From: CAYQQJ01 sp964419935
GTDB lineage: Bacteria > Pseudomonadota > Gammaproteobacteria > Pseudomonadales > Cellvibrionaceae
Assembly: GCA_964419935.1 (NCBI GenBank)
Contig: CAYQQJ010000043.1
Location: forward strand, 1 to 22,161
Length of the DNA stretch: 22,161 nucleotides
Reading direction: 5' to 3'
Part shown: piece after piece, positions 1-6,624 of the stretch
Layout of the letters: every line of letters begins with the position of its first letter
Position numbering within the stretch: position 1 is the stretch's first letter
Made by a program: the position numbers and the translations under genes
The notes under the pieces: generated by a model
The model's input: only the letters and a program-made list of their open reading frames with translations
What the model was told of the DNA's origin: nothing
Databases searched by the model: none

Positions 1-70
1 TGCCTCGCGCCAGATTGCGCAGAGACCACAGGGACTTGATCAGAGGTTCCCTAGCTCTATAAATAGTGTT

Positions 71-94
71 ACCACCGGCGGGCTTGCCGGTGGT
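71..94 (+). terminator. Hairpin between recA (outside window) and recX
   Basis: A perfect 9-bp stem, ACCACCGGC pairing with GCCGGTGGT, closes a 6-nt loop. It lies 62 nt before the recX start. No T-run follows, so it is not a textbook intrinsic terminator. In E. coli a hairpin between recA and recX lets only a minority of transcripts continue into recX, and this one is placed to do the same. That role is inferred. Confidence 0.45.
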
Positions 95-155
95 CCCCTC
101 CGCGTTATTACCAGTCACTTCATCGGCTACCGCATTATTGACGACATGAAATTTT

Positions 156-641
156 ATGAGTGTTACCAATAATCCTGAAAATACCGCGATAACAAAGCCG
201 TCGGGTTCCAGTTTGCGAAATCGGGCGCTCGGACTGCTGGCACGCAGAGAACATTCCCGGTATGAACTGCGAAAGAAACTCACCCAAAAGCTTGCGGAGG
301 AATGTGAGCCATCGGATATCGATGAAGTGCTCGATCGGTTGGTCGAGCAGGGCTTGTTAAGCGACGAACGTTTTACTGAAGCTTACGTCAATATGCGCGC
401 ACGTAAAGGCTATGGTCCAGACCGCATCCTGATGGAGTTAAACGAAAAGGGTATAGGTTCTGATTTGGCGCAGAGTTATGTATGCAGTCGGGATGACTGG
501 GGCCTGATGCTCGCCCGGGAATGGCGGAAAAAATTCAAAAGCAAACCCGCAGACTATGCGGAAAAAATGCGCCAGATGCGCTTCCTGCAATATCGAGGAT
601 ACGGCGCTGAAGCTATCCGCCGGTTACTTGATTCCCTCTAA
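156..641 (+). CDS. recX: Regulatory protein RecX
   Basis: RecX binds RecA filaments and inhibits strand exchange and ATPase activity, limiting RecA action in the cytoplasm. The 161-residue length is normal for the family. After a variable 20-residue N-terminus come the three-helix repeats: the first reads ALGLLARREHSRYELRKKL (about residues 25-43), and further on GLLSDERFTEAYVNMRARKGYGP (about 67-89) is the most diagnostic RecX stretch. The C-terminal MRFLQYRGYGAEAIRRLL is the last repeat. The start has only a weak upstream ribosome site; an ATG at 146 is in another frame and stops at once. It is probably co-transcribed with recA, which should lie just left of the window, and so would be LexA-controlled; neither recA nor an SOS box is visible. 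Unusually, alaS does not follow: about 16.8 kb separates the two. Confidence 0.95.
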   Translation: MSVTNNPENTAITKPSGSSLRNRALGLLARREHSRYELRKKLTQKLAEECEPSDIDEVLDRLVEQGLLSDERFTEAYVNMRARKGYGPDRILMELNEKGIGSDLAQSYVCSRDDWGLMLAREWRKKFKSKPADYAEKMRQMRFLQYRGYGAEAIRRLLDSL

Positions 642-755
642 CCTGAGCCCTGTGCAGCGCCTGACAACACACCGGTTTTATACAGTCTACTGAAACTCAG
701 TGCTGAGTATTCATTTGTGAGAGCCATTTATTGCTGGGCGGGTAGATCTCGTGTC

Positions 756-771
756 GGTGCATCCTTGCACC
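756..771. repeat. Small hairpin in recX-lipoprotein gap
   Basis: GGTGCA pairs with TGCACC around a 4-nt loop in the 207-nt space between the convergent recX and lipoprotein genes. A second short stem, TACCG/CGGTA, lies near 798-814. Neither has a T-run. They may contribute to ending the two transcripts, but the evidence is weak. Confidence 0.25.
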
Positions 772-848
772 TTGATTCAAGTCAACGCCGCCTGTACTAC
801 CGTTCCCGGCGGTATAATTGGTGACGTCGCTAGATTCATATCCTGTCT

Positions 849-1022
849 CTAGTCGACGCTGTCCTGCACATCGTCCGCAGCATCTTCAGTCGCGTCCTGG
901 GCGTCCTCAATCGACTGATCAACGGTCTCACCAGTTTCTTCCAAGGGTCCTTCGTTGACATCGCAGCCAACGACACTGATGCTGGCTAACAGTGTAAGCA
1001 ACAGGATGCTTAAATATTTCAT
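849..1022 (-). CDS. Small acidic lipoprotein, function unknown
   Basis: A 57-residue protein starts with a lysine and a hydrophobic stretch ending in the lipobox SVVGC, so Cys20 should be lipidated and anchor it in a membrane. The mature part of about 38 residues is almost entirely Asp, Glu, Ala, Gln, Val and Thr, with near-repeats such as SIEDAQDATEDAADDVQD, consistent with an acidic amphipathic helix. The start at 1022 was chosen over the longer frame opening at 1148 because AAGGAG (1029-1034 on the complement) sits at ideal spacing and the signal peptide begins there. Codon composition gives no sign of transfer. It resembles entericidin-like and other small stress lipoproteins in size only, so no function is assigned. 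Confidence 0.75.
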   Translation of the reverse strand: MKYLSILLLTLLASISVVGCDVNEGPLEETGETVDQSIEDAQDATEDAADDVQDSVD

Positions 1023-1495
1023 AATATTCTCCTTATTAATGAATGGAATACGAGGGAACCGTTCGCCGATCTTTGAATGAGCACAAAGGCGTAAAGTCCT
1101 CTGGCTTGGCAAGAATGCCGAAACCCTTACATAGCAAAGTAAGTGCAAGCGAGAATTATGCCAATAGGCCTGGATGGCGCGAAGACCATCTATGTGTATG
1201 AGCTACCTTCAAATTCTTCCGTTTTCGTTCTCTATTGAGTCGGCAGCACGCAATTTTTGCGTTGAATTATGTAATTGCTGCATGAGGGCGGCACCGTAAC
1301 TGGATCTACGGTTGCTCTCTGTTGTACTACAAACTCGGCACTTCAATTGCAAGAGCGGTAGCTCTAGCAGCCGCCACCACCATTTTCGTCGCCTTGGTAC
1401 CACCAATTTTCCGAGGGTTTTGATCGCATCGTGGATGGGAATGGACCAGGCGCTGCGAATTAACGGCGGACTACTCACCTAACTGGAGGAAGGTC
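1023..1495. other. Intergenic region with no convincing gene
   Basis: This 473-nt space separates the divergently transcribed lipoprotein and lipid-kinase units. A minus-strand open frame at 1209-1478 has no ribosome site and an implausible, Arg/Trp-rich composition, so it was not called. The promoters of both flanking units should lie here, but no clear -35/-10 pair was found by eye. Confidence 0.5.
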
Positions 1496-1567
1496 ATGGG
1501 ATACGTTTCAGGAATGGTGGGTTTTGAAAGCACGCTCGGCAACCATGGAGAACTCTATGCCGACTGA
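1496..1567 (+). CDS. Possible 23-residue leader ORF before the lipid kinase
   Basis: ATG at 1496 follows the strongest ribosome site nearby, GGAGGAAGG (1486-1494). The frame runs 23 codons and stops at 1565-1567, overlapping the start of the lipid-kinase gene in another frame. The peptide begins MGYVSGMVGF and has no recognisable motif. Its value would be regulatory: ribosomes ending here would be placed on the kinase start at 1557. Whether it is translated cannot be decided from sequence alone. Confidence 0.35.
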   Translation: MGYVSGMVGFESTLGNHGELYAD

Positions 1568-2474
1568 GGCCGGTTTATCTGTACTCGTCCTTTTTATCAA
1601 CGCTTCAGCAGGATCCGGCGAAGCAGAGGCCCTGCTGGAATTGTGGGAGCAGCTTGTGCCCTCGGAGCGATTGGGTCCCGTTTTTTGTGTGCGCGATACG
1701 GCGACATATGATCAGGAGTTGCAACAGGCGCTGACCCACTGTGAGAAAACGGGCGCTGTGCTGACTGTTGCTGGGGGTGATGGCACACTCAATGGTGTGC
1801 TCAAGAAGGCGCCCGGAAGAGGGATTACCTTGGGCTTGATCCCGACCGGTACCTTCAATTTCTTTGCGCGGTCCCACGGCATTCCTGAAGATCCCCGCGA
1901 AGCCATCGAGTCTTTACTATCAGCAGCGCCAACAACACTGCCGTTGGCTTATGTGAATGGCCAGCCATTCATTGTCAGCGTAAGCCTGGGGCTGCACCCG
2001 AAGGTGATCGCCGAGCGGGAAGTCCATACACGCTATGTCGGCAGGACGCGTCTGGCAGCCTGGTTGTCGGGAATCTGGACCATTATACGCGCGCGCCATA
2101 TCACACGAGCCACAGTCATTACGGGTACTACGCGAAGAGAAATTAAAACACCGCTGTTGATGGTCAACTTCAACTCGGCTCAATTATTGGGCCTGGACCA
2201 CCGCTTCCAGTTCCGACCCGAAAAACTTGCCGTTTTACGGCTCAAACCGGGATCTTTCTGGGCGTTGTTGATATTTATTATTCGGGGCATTAGTGGTCGC
2301 GTGTTGGATGAGCAGAGTTTGGAATGTGAATATGTTTCCGATCTTGCTATCGAGTTGAGACGGTCCACCGTAAGAGTTGCCCTGGATGGCGAGCTGGTGA
2401 AATGCCATTCACCTCTGAGATTTCATGTGCAGATAGAAGGCTTTTCGTGTTTGTTACAAGGACCGGCTTCATGA
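1557..2474 (+). CDS. Diacylglycerol/lipid kinase family protein (DAGK catalytic domain)
   Basis: The family transfers phosphate from ATP to a lipid hydroxyl such as diacylglycerol or a sphingoid base. The nucleotide-binding motif GGDGTLN (residues 73-79) and the following PTGTFNFFAR (96-105) identify the DAGK/LCB5/YegS fold, and VALDGE near the C-terminus is the usual closing motif. The 305-residue length is normal. Three in-frame starts exist. TTG 1524 and ATG 1545 lack a good ribosome site, whereas ATG 1557 has GGAG six bases upstream and leaves the usual short N-terminus before the first strand. The frame upstream carries a strong ribosome site for a short overlapping ORF. The stop overlaps the next gene by ATGA, so the two are translationally coupled. 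The lipid substrate is not known; the NFFAR form belongs to a subgroup that I recall as often sitting beside phosphoesterase genes. Confidence 0.88.
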   Translation: MPTEAGLSVLVLFINASAGSGEAEALLELWEQLVPSERLGPVFCVRDTATYDQELQQALTHCEKTGAVLTVAGGDGTLNGVLKKAPGRGITLGLIPTGTFNFFARSHGIPEDPREAIESLLSAAPTTLPLAYVNGQPFIVSVSLGLHPKVIAEREVHTRYVGRTRLAAWLSGIWTIIRARHITRATVITGTTRREIKTPLLMVNFNSAQLLGLDHRFQFRPEKLAVLRLKPGSFWALLIFIIRGISGRVLDEQSLECEYVSDLAIELRRSTVRVALDGELVKCHSPLRFHVQIEGFSCLLQGPAS

Positions 2475-3262
2475 ATATTGTCCAGATCTCGGACACCCAT
2501 TTCGGCACCGAACAACCACTTGTTGAGCGCGCACTGATAGAGAATCTAAGGGCAACGCCGCCGGATGTTATACTTTTGACGGGTGACGTTACTCAACGCG
2601 CGCGGCGTAGCCAATATGCGGCTGCTCAGAGCTTCCTAAAGCGGTTGCCTTCACACCATTTCATGGTGATTCCCGGAAATCACGACATCCCGCTTTACAA
2701 TCTTTGGGGTCGGCTGACAAACCCTTATGGTGGATTCAAGCAGGCATTCAGTAGACTGGAAGCGACCTGGATTTCGGATGCTTGCACCATCATCGCAATC
2801 AATAGCACTGACCCTGCCAGGCACAAGGACGGAGTATTTTCACAGGAGAAGATCGATCAGGTCGCTGCGCAGCTGGAAGCATCCCGTCACAGTCAAGTGC
2901 GCATTGTTGCCGCACATCACCCCGTGGCGGTTGTACTTCCAATTGATGCGGAAAATATTACCCATAACGCGGAGCTTGCGGTGAAAACCTGGAGTGCTGC
3001 CGGAATGGACGTGATATTGGGTGGGCACATCCATTATCCCTTTATCGCGCCGGTCAGACAGCACTATCCCAACATCAACACCAGCGCCTGGATTATGCAG
3101 GCCGGAACGGCAATTTCCCGTCGGGTTCGCAACCAAAAGTCGAACAGTTTCAACCGCATCGTCATGAACGGGGATCGCGAGTCGACGCGCATGGAACAGT
3201 GGAATTATGAAGGGGATCTTCGACAATTCAAATTGGGTGACGTATTTACACCGTGGTCCTGA
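2471..3262 (+). CDS. Calcineurin-like metallophosphoesterase
   Basis: A 263-residue cytoplasmic hydrolase of phosphomono- or diesters using two metal ions. All metal-ligand motifs are present in order: D8-T-H10, G38-D39, G69-N70-H71-D72, H149-H150 and G185-H186-I-H188. The arrangement is that of the class III cyclic-nucleotide phosphodiesterase/3',5'-cAMP type (CpdA-like). The start at 2471 forms an ATGA overlap with the lipid-kinase stop and places MNIVQISDTHFG at the N-terminus as is usual; a longer frame from 2402 lies inside the kinase gene. Co-translation suggests the two act on related substrates, possibly a kinase-phosphatase pair, but this is inferred. A substrate cannot be named from the sequence. 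Confidence 0.9.
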   Translation: MNIVQISDTHFGTEQPLVERALIENLRATPPDVILLTGDVTQRARRSQYAAAQSFLKRLPSHHFMVIPGNHDIPLYNLWGRLTNPYGGFKQAFSRLEATWISDACTIIAINSTDPARHKDGVFSQEKIDQVAAQLEASRHSQVRIVAAHHPVAVVLPIDAENITHNAELAVKTWSAAGMDVILGGHIHYPFIAPVRQHYPNINTSAWIMQAGTAISRRVRNQKSNSFNRIVMNGDRESTRMEQWNYEGDLRQFKLGDVFTPWS

Positions 3263-3364
3263 GGTGGAAAAACTACCGTACCGCCTACCAGTGCGAGCTG
3301 CGTGTCATCGACACAAACTTAGGCAAAGCCTGAAATAACATCCATTCGGAAGGGCAGGGAGCCG

Positions 3365-3586
3365 TCATTCGTCGTTACTTGGGGCATCCGGTGGATGGCT
3401 TACCTCAGTCAATACCTGGCTACATTTTTGACACTCATTGATTATCTTATTCAGGCACTGAATGACCGCTTCCGGATTCTGGGATTTTTGCAGTTGTAAT
3501 CTTGCGAGTTCAGCGTTGACCGAAATCGTATTGAGGGGATTCCGTAAATCGTGAATGAGCGTTGCCAGTTGCTCGTAATAGCTCAT
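3365..3586 (-). CDS. Stand-alone histidine-kinase DHp (HisKA) domain protein
   Basis: This 73-residue protein is a complete two-helix phosphoacceptor hairpin and nothing else. The H-box HDLRNPLNTI spans residues 12-21, with His12 as expected phosphorylation site. The acidic residue and Asn at +1 and +4 match the E/DxxT/N phosphatase motif of HisKA kinases. The second helix covers about 38-62. There is no sensor, no ATP-binding (N, G1, G2) domain and no membrane segment. It is not an obvious decay product: GGGGAGG (3597-3603 on the complement) precedes ATG 3586 at fair spacing, and the frame ends after the second helix with a short polar tail. It lies downstream of, and in the same direction as, an NtrC-type response regulator. 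It could dephosphorylate that regulator, relay phosphate to it, or dimerise with a full kinase encoded elsewhere. Confidence 0.8.
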   Translation of the reverse strand: MSYYEQLATLIHDLRNPLNTISVNAELARLQLQKSQNPEAVIQCLNKIINECQKCSQVLTEVSHPPDAPSNDE

Positions 3587-3849
3587 GATGTCTGATCCTC
3601 CCCAGTATCAGCTTGCTTGGCTGCTACTGGCTTCCATTGGGTAAATTTCTGCTGGCAATTGGGTCCAGAGCTAGCAGGTTCTATGCCTTCACGTTATGTT
3701 TCCGGCTCCTCGAGCTAGCCGATGTGGTCAAGGCGTTATGGTGTTGGCTAGCACCGCTTCAGGCCCTGCCTGAACTCATAGACAGGGCTGCTTATTGCGG
3801 GCGAATTGGCTAACAAATTACGCTTTTTTTATATCTACTGTGAAAGCGT
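3587..3849. other. Spacer between response regulator and DHp gene
   Basis: This 263-nt space contains three copies of GCTAGC (about 3670, 3714 and 3747), of which two can pair as GCTAGCC/GGCTAGC, and a GCCCTG/CAGGGC stem near 3763-3790. A plus-strand open frame at 3613-3813 lacks a ribosome site and any recognisable motif. The spacing suggests the DHp gene may have its own promoter rather than rely on readthrough. Confidence 0.35.
3820..3849 (-). terminator. Weak hairpin directly after the response regulator gene
   Basis: Immediately after the regulator stop codon on the minus strand, ACGCTTT pairs with AAAGCGT around a 16-nt A-rich loop, followed by AATTTGTT. The stem is short and the loop is large, so any termination is likely partial, allowing some transcription into the DHp gene. 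Confidence 0.35.
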
Positions 3850-5193
3850 TTAGCCTTCTGCTGATGAAAGCGAACTGCTCTCATAGGCATTGAGACGGTT
3901 GTAAAGGGTTTTTAGACTGATTCCCAGCACCTGCGCAGCCTTGCGTTTATCTCCTGCCAACTGTTCAAGCGTCAGGGTGATCAACTCACGTTCGGTCTCT
4001 TCAATGGTTTTACCCACTTGCAGGCCGGAGCGGTCGCCATGTTCTTTGGCAAATGGTGAGGCAATCTGGTGTGGCAAACTCAGCTCCGATTTTTGTTGCG
4101 GGTCACTCATGATAAATGCGCGGTGAATAGTGTGACGCAGTTCACGAACGTTGCCCGGCCAGTCATAAGCGACAAGGCGATCTATGGAGCTGTCAGACAG
4201 GGTGAACGCGGTGCCGACTTCCTGGTTAAGCTCCACCAAAAACTGCTTCGCCAAAAGCGGAATATCGCCCTTGCGCTGGCGTAATGGTGGAATAGTGATT
4301 GGGAACACTGCTAGGCGGAAGTACAGGTCTTCACGCATGCAGTTATCTTCGGCGAGTTGATTTTCACTGCGGTTGGTAGCGGAGATGACCCGGCAACGCA
4401 CGGGAATTTCCTGCGTTCCACCCAAGCGAACAACGCGGCTGGTTTCCAGTGCACGCAACAGGTTAGGCTGCATATCCAGCGGCATCTCAGTGACTTCGTC
4501 GAGAAACAGCGTGCCGCCATCGGCTTGCTCAAAAAGCCCAGGCTTACGCCCAACCGCGCCGGTGAATGCACCTTTTTCATGACCGAAGAGCTCACTACCA
4601 ATGAGCTCTCTGGAAAACGCCCCACAGTTGGCGGCTACGAAAGGACCTGAGGACGGGCTGGCGTTATGGATGGCTCGTGCGACCAATTCCTTACCCACGC
4701 CACTTTCTCCGACCAGCATAACGTTGGCGGGTGTCTGAGCGACGCGCTCAATCATGCTGTACAGGTGTTTCATGGAAGGAGATTCGCCGATCAGGCAACC
4801 ATACTGTTTGCCTGCCTCATTGGCATCAGTGCTGTCCCGGCTACCGCTTTTATCAATGAGCGCTTTGAGTTGCTCAAGATCGATCGGCTTTATCAAATAG
4901 CTGATGTTGGGGCCGTAGAGCGTCTTGACTAACGACTTCACCGCAGGGTGCCCGGTAACGATGGCAACGTGAGGCGGATGTCGTTCTTCCGGAAGATCCT
5001 CCAATAGGTTGAGACCACTGCCGTCGGGCAGCATCAGATCCAGCAATACCACGTCATAGCGAGTGGTGGTGAGCCTGGTGCGCGCAGTGGCGACGCTATC
5101 AGCTGTTTCAACTTCATGATCAAGCAAACGAAGCAATTGCTCGGTCGCCTGCGTGAAATTCTCATCGTCATCAACTAACAACACCTTGGCCAA
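3850..5193 (-). CDS. Sigma-54-dependent transcriptional response regulator (NtrC family)
   Basis: This 447-residue activator has three domains. The receiver domain covers about 1-115, with acidic D7-D9, phosphoacceptor D52 in VVLLDLMLPDG, T80 and K102. The AAA+ sigma-54 interaction domain covers about 130-355, with Walker A GESGVGKE (162-169), the sigma-54 contact loop GAFTGA (208-213) and Walker B LFLDEV (229-234). The C-terminal Fis-type helix-turn-helix lies at about 415-435. Every key residue is present, so it should be phosphorylation-controlled and fully competent. A TTG start at 5193 gives MAKVLLVDD and stands seven bases from AAGAGGA; a TTG two codons earlier is too close to that site. 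A companion full-length kinase is absent, and the nearest candidate partner is the 73-residue DHp protein downstream. The GG-N10-GC match at 5580-5595 on the opposite strand is a plausible target promoter. Confidence 0.95.
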   Translation of the reverse strand: MAKVLLVDDDENFTQATEQLLRLLDHEVETADSVATARTRLTTTRYDVVLLDLMLPDGSGLNLLEDLPEERHPPHVAIVTGHPAVKSLVKTLYGPNISYLIKPIDLEQLKALIDKSGSRDSTDANEAGKQYGCLIGESPSMKHLYSMIERVAQTPANVMLVGESGVGKELVARAIHNASPSSGPFVAANCGAFSRELIGSELFGHEKGAFTGAVGRKPGLFEQADGGTLFLDEVTEMPLDMQPNLLRALETSRVVRLGGTQEIPVRCRVISATNRSENQLAEDNCMREDLYFRLAVFPITIPPLRQRKGDIPLLAKQFLVELNQEVGTAFTLSDSSIDRLVAYDWPGNVRELRHTIHRAFIMSDPQQKSELSLPHQIASPFAKEHGDRSGLQVGKTIEETERELITLTLEQLAGDKRKAAQVLGISLKTLYNRLNAYESSSLSSAEG

Positions 5194-5199
5194 TGGCAA

Positions 5200-5528
5200 G
5201 TCCTCTTACTCTGGTGGATTACTGCAGGCACTGATATTACGGCGCTACCCTGAATTTTCAAGGCATATTACCATAGTTTAACGCGAACTTTAGCGCCATC
5301 AGACGAATTGATTTTAGCCGTGATCCGTAAACGAGGATTATCGGTAAATATGACAGGGAGTTTGTAATTCTGACAGCCCCACCTGCGCGTAGCAAGGGCG
5401 CAATCCCACCTATCCATTCGCGATGAAAGAGCTTCCAATAGCGCTCGAGTTAATCCCGCGTCATTCGCTGGCCCCTGAAAAAAATCGCATTATTTGATCA
5501 ACGCATATAGAGACCATAAGCCTCGGGT
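5200..5528. other. Upstream region of the response regulator, no gene
   Basis: No convincing coding frame is present on either strand. The regulator's promoter must lie here. A plus-strand transcript ending at the terminator at 5529-5567 would also need to start here, but no clear plus-strand promoter was recognised by eye. Confidence 0.4.
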
Positions 5529-5567
5529 GCAGGTTCACATCCGGTGACGGAAACCTGCTTGTTTTTA
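5529..5567 (+). terminator. Orphan intrinsic-terminator-like hairpin
   Basis: GCAGGTT (5529-5535) pairs with AACCTGC (5552-5558) and is followed by TTGTTTTTA. This is the form of a Rho-independent terminator on the plus strand, yet no plus-strand gene lies upstream back to 5200. It may end a small RNA, insulate the downstream promoter, or, read as DNA, be an inverted repeat bound by the neighbouring activator. Confidence 0.5.
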
Positions 5568-5579
5568 TTGAAAATGGTT

Positions 5580-5595
5580 TGGCATGATTTAAGCA
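5580..5595 (+). promoter_or_regulatory. Candidate sigma-54 promoter (-24/-12)
   Basis: TGGCATGATTTAAGCA has GG and GC separated by exactly ten bases. It matches the consensus TGGCACG-N4-TTGCA at TGGCA, at the G of position seven and at the final GCA; the TT before GC is AA here. Transcription would start near 5606 and run toward the two small ORFs and the exported protein at 6039. A sigma-54 activator gene begins 380 nt upstream on the other strand, which makes the match more credible. Confidence 0.45.
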
Positions 5596-5666
5596 AACAT
5601 ATCCAGACCTCGTGCAATGACGCAGCCTTCTAAAGCCAAAATAGTATTAACGGGAGAGACTGAGGA

Positions 5667-5762
5667 ATGATGCACTCGATTTCGCCTGGTAATCCCGTGG
5701 ATCCCATGAATGGTGAATACTGGTTGTCTAGCGACTGCTTTCGCGCGATTTGGTTCAGATGA
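5667..5762 (+). CDS. Possible 31-residue small ORF
   Basis: The frame starts at tandem ATG codons (5667, 5670), encodes MMHSISPGNP and onward for 31 residues, and stops at 5760-5762. A GAGG lies too close to the start, and GGGAG lies about 14 bases upstream, so ribosome binding looks poor. It is listed because it follows the sigma-54-like promoter and its stop overlaps a second small frame as ATGA. No motif is recognised. Confidence 0.2.
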   Translation: MMHSISPGNPVDPMNGEYWLSSDCFRAIWFR

Positions 5763-5947
5763 GCGATTCCGAAAAAGGGAGATGTACAGGTTGGGGTTCA
5801 GGGGCGAGGATTGTTGAACATGCGTTCAGTAACATAAGGCACCTACAGAAAACCCAACCCCGTCACAGCGGGTATGTGTACATCTACACGGGCGAGCCAA
5901 GGGCTGTCGATAACGCGCCGAAGCCTGAACACGCAATACCTGAGTAG
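5759..5947 (+). CDS. Possible 62-residue small ORF coupled by ATGA
   Basis: ATG 5759 overlaps the stop of the preceding 31-residue frame by ATGA. The 62-residue product (MSDSEKGRCT at its start) is polar, with no signal peptide, membrane segment or known domain. It has no ribosome site of its own and would depend on coupling. It may be non-coding leader sequence for the exported protein gene that starts about 90 nt downstream. Confidence 0.2.
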   Translation: MSDSEKGRCTGWGSGARIVEHAFSNIRHLQKTQPRHSGYVYIYTGEPRAVDNAPKPEHAIPE

Positions 5948-6009
5948 ACATCGGATGAGTGATCCCGGGTAAATGATATGCGGGTAAATAGCACTTGCTT
6001 AAATAACAT

Positions 6010-6041
6010 TAGGTACACCAATGTATATAGGTACGCCAATG
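6010..6041 (+). repeat. Tandem duplication of ribosome site and start codon
   Basis: TAGGTACACCAATG (6010-6023) recurs 18 nt later as TAGGTACGCCAATG (6028-6041). Each copy carries an AGGT ribosome-site core and an ATG, in the same frame, in front of the exported protein gene. It therefore offers two equivalent starts six codons apart. Confidence 0.7.
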
Positions 6042-6566
6042 ATGAAGTACGTATCGCTGGGCTTGATTATGACCGCCGGAGTTGCCATAAGCGCGGCACT
6101 GGCTAATGGATATAGCCAGCTAACTCAAACAGAATCTGAAGCCCACGCCTTGTCGGCGACGCCTGCTACTCTACAAGCTAGGCCGCTTAGCAAGATTAAC
6201 AGTAGTACTGGCGAAAAGTTCAATTCGATCAGCGAGCAATCGGTATTGAATGATCAACAATGGAATCGGACGAACTTGACCTTCAGCGCAGTAAAGCAGA
6301 ACAAGGTCGCAAATCCCGCCACTGAAGCAGATCAATTCACATCTTTGCAAGATGGTCCACAACGCTGGGTACTTTTGAAGTATTCTCAGAGCTCGGGCTT
6401 GCACCTGCATGTTCAGATGCAGGCGCGTTTAGAGACAATACCCGTGGCAAATGTCGGTGATACTAGCCGCGACCTGCTGCCTGCTGTGTACCAGTTCACA
6501 CATTCCCCAAGCAACGCGGCCGAAAAGACTGACGCAGACATCACCGCAGAAAGATACAAGTTTTAA
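6039..6566 (+). CDS. Exported protein of unknown function
   Basis: A 175-residue protein begins with a good signal peptide: MMK, then a hydrophobic run to about residue 20 and likely cleavage after ALA (before NGYS). The mature protein is polar, rich in Ser, Thr, Gln and Asn, has no cysteine and no membrane segment, and should be periplasmic or secreted. I recognise no domain. The central part contains QRWVLLKYSQSSGLHLHVQMQ, a possible pair of beta strands. ATG 6039 was chosen because it gives the most compact signal peptide; ATG 6021 is equally placed relative to a duplicated ribosome site. The gene stands alone between the sigma-54-like promoter region and a strong terminator, so it may be the target of the adjacent activator. 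That link is inferred. Confidence 0.6.
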   Translation: MMKYVSLGLIMTAGVAISAALANGYSQLTQTESEAHALSATPATLQARPLSKINSSTGEKFNSISEQSVLNDQQWNRTNLTFSAVKQNKVANPATEADQFTSLQDGPQRWVLLKYSQSSGLHLHVQMQARLETIPVANVGDTSRDLLPAVYQFTHSPSNAAEKTDADITAERYKF

Positions 6567-6596
6567 CAGTTTCATCTTGCCCCCAAGCAAGTATTT

Positions 6597-6624
6597 GTGG
6601 CCAGTCTTGCTGGCCACTTTTTTT
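6597..6624 (+). terminator. Strong intrinsic terminator
   Basis: GTGGCCAG (6597-6604) pairs perfectly with CTGGCCAC (6610-6617) around a 5-nt loop, followed by seven T. It ends the transcript of the exported protein gene about 30 nt after its stop codon. Confidence 0.92.

Noticed and set aside
1209..1478. Minus-strand 89-codon frame
   Set aside because: No ribosome site, Arg/Trp-rich composition and no motif; treated as chance.
3613..3813. Plus-strand 66-codon hydrophobic frame
   Set aside because: No ribosome site, opposite to its neighbours, and within a spacer rich in short inverted repeats.
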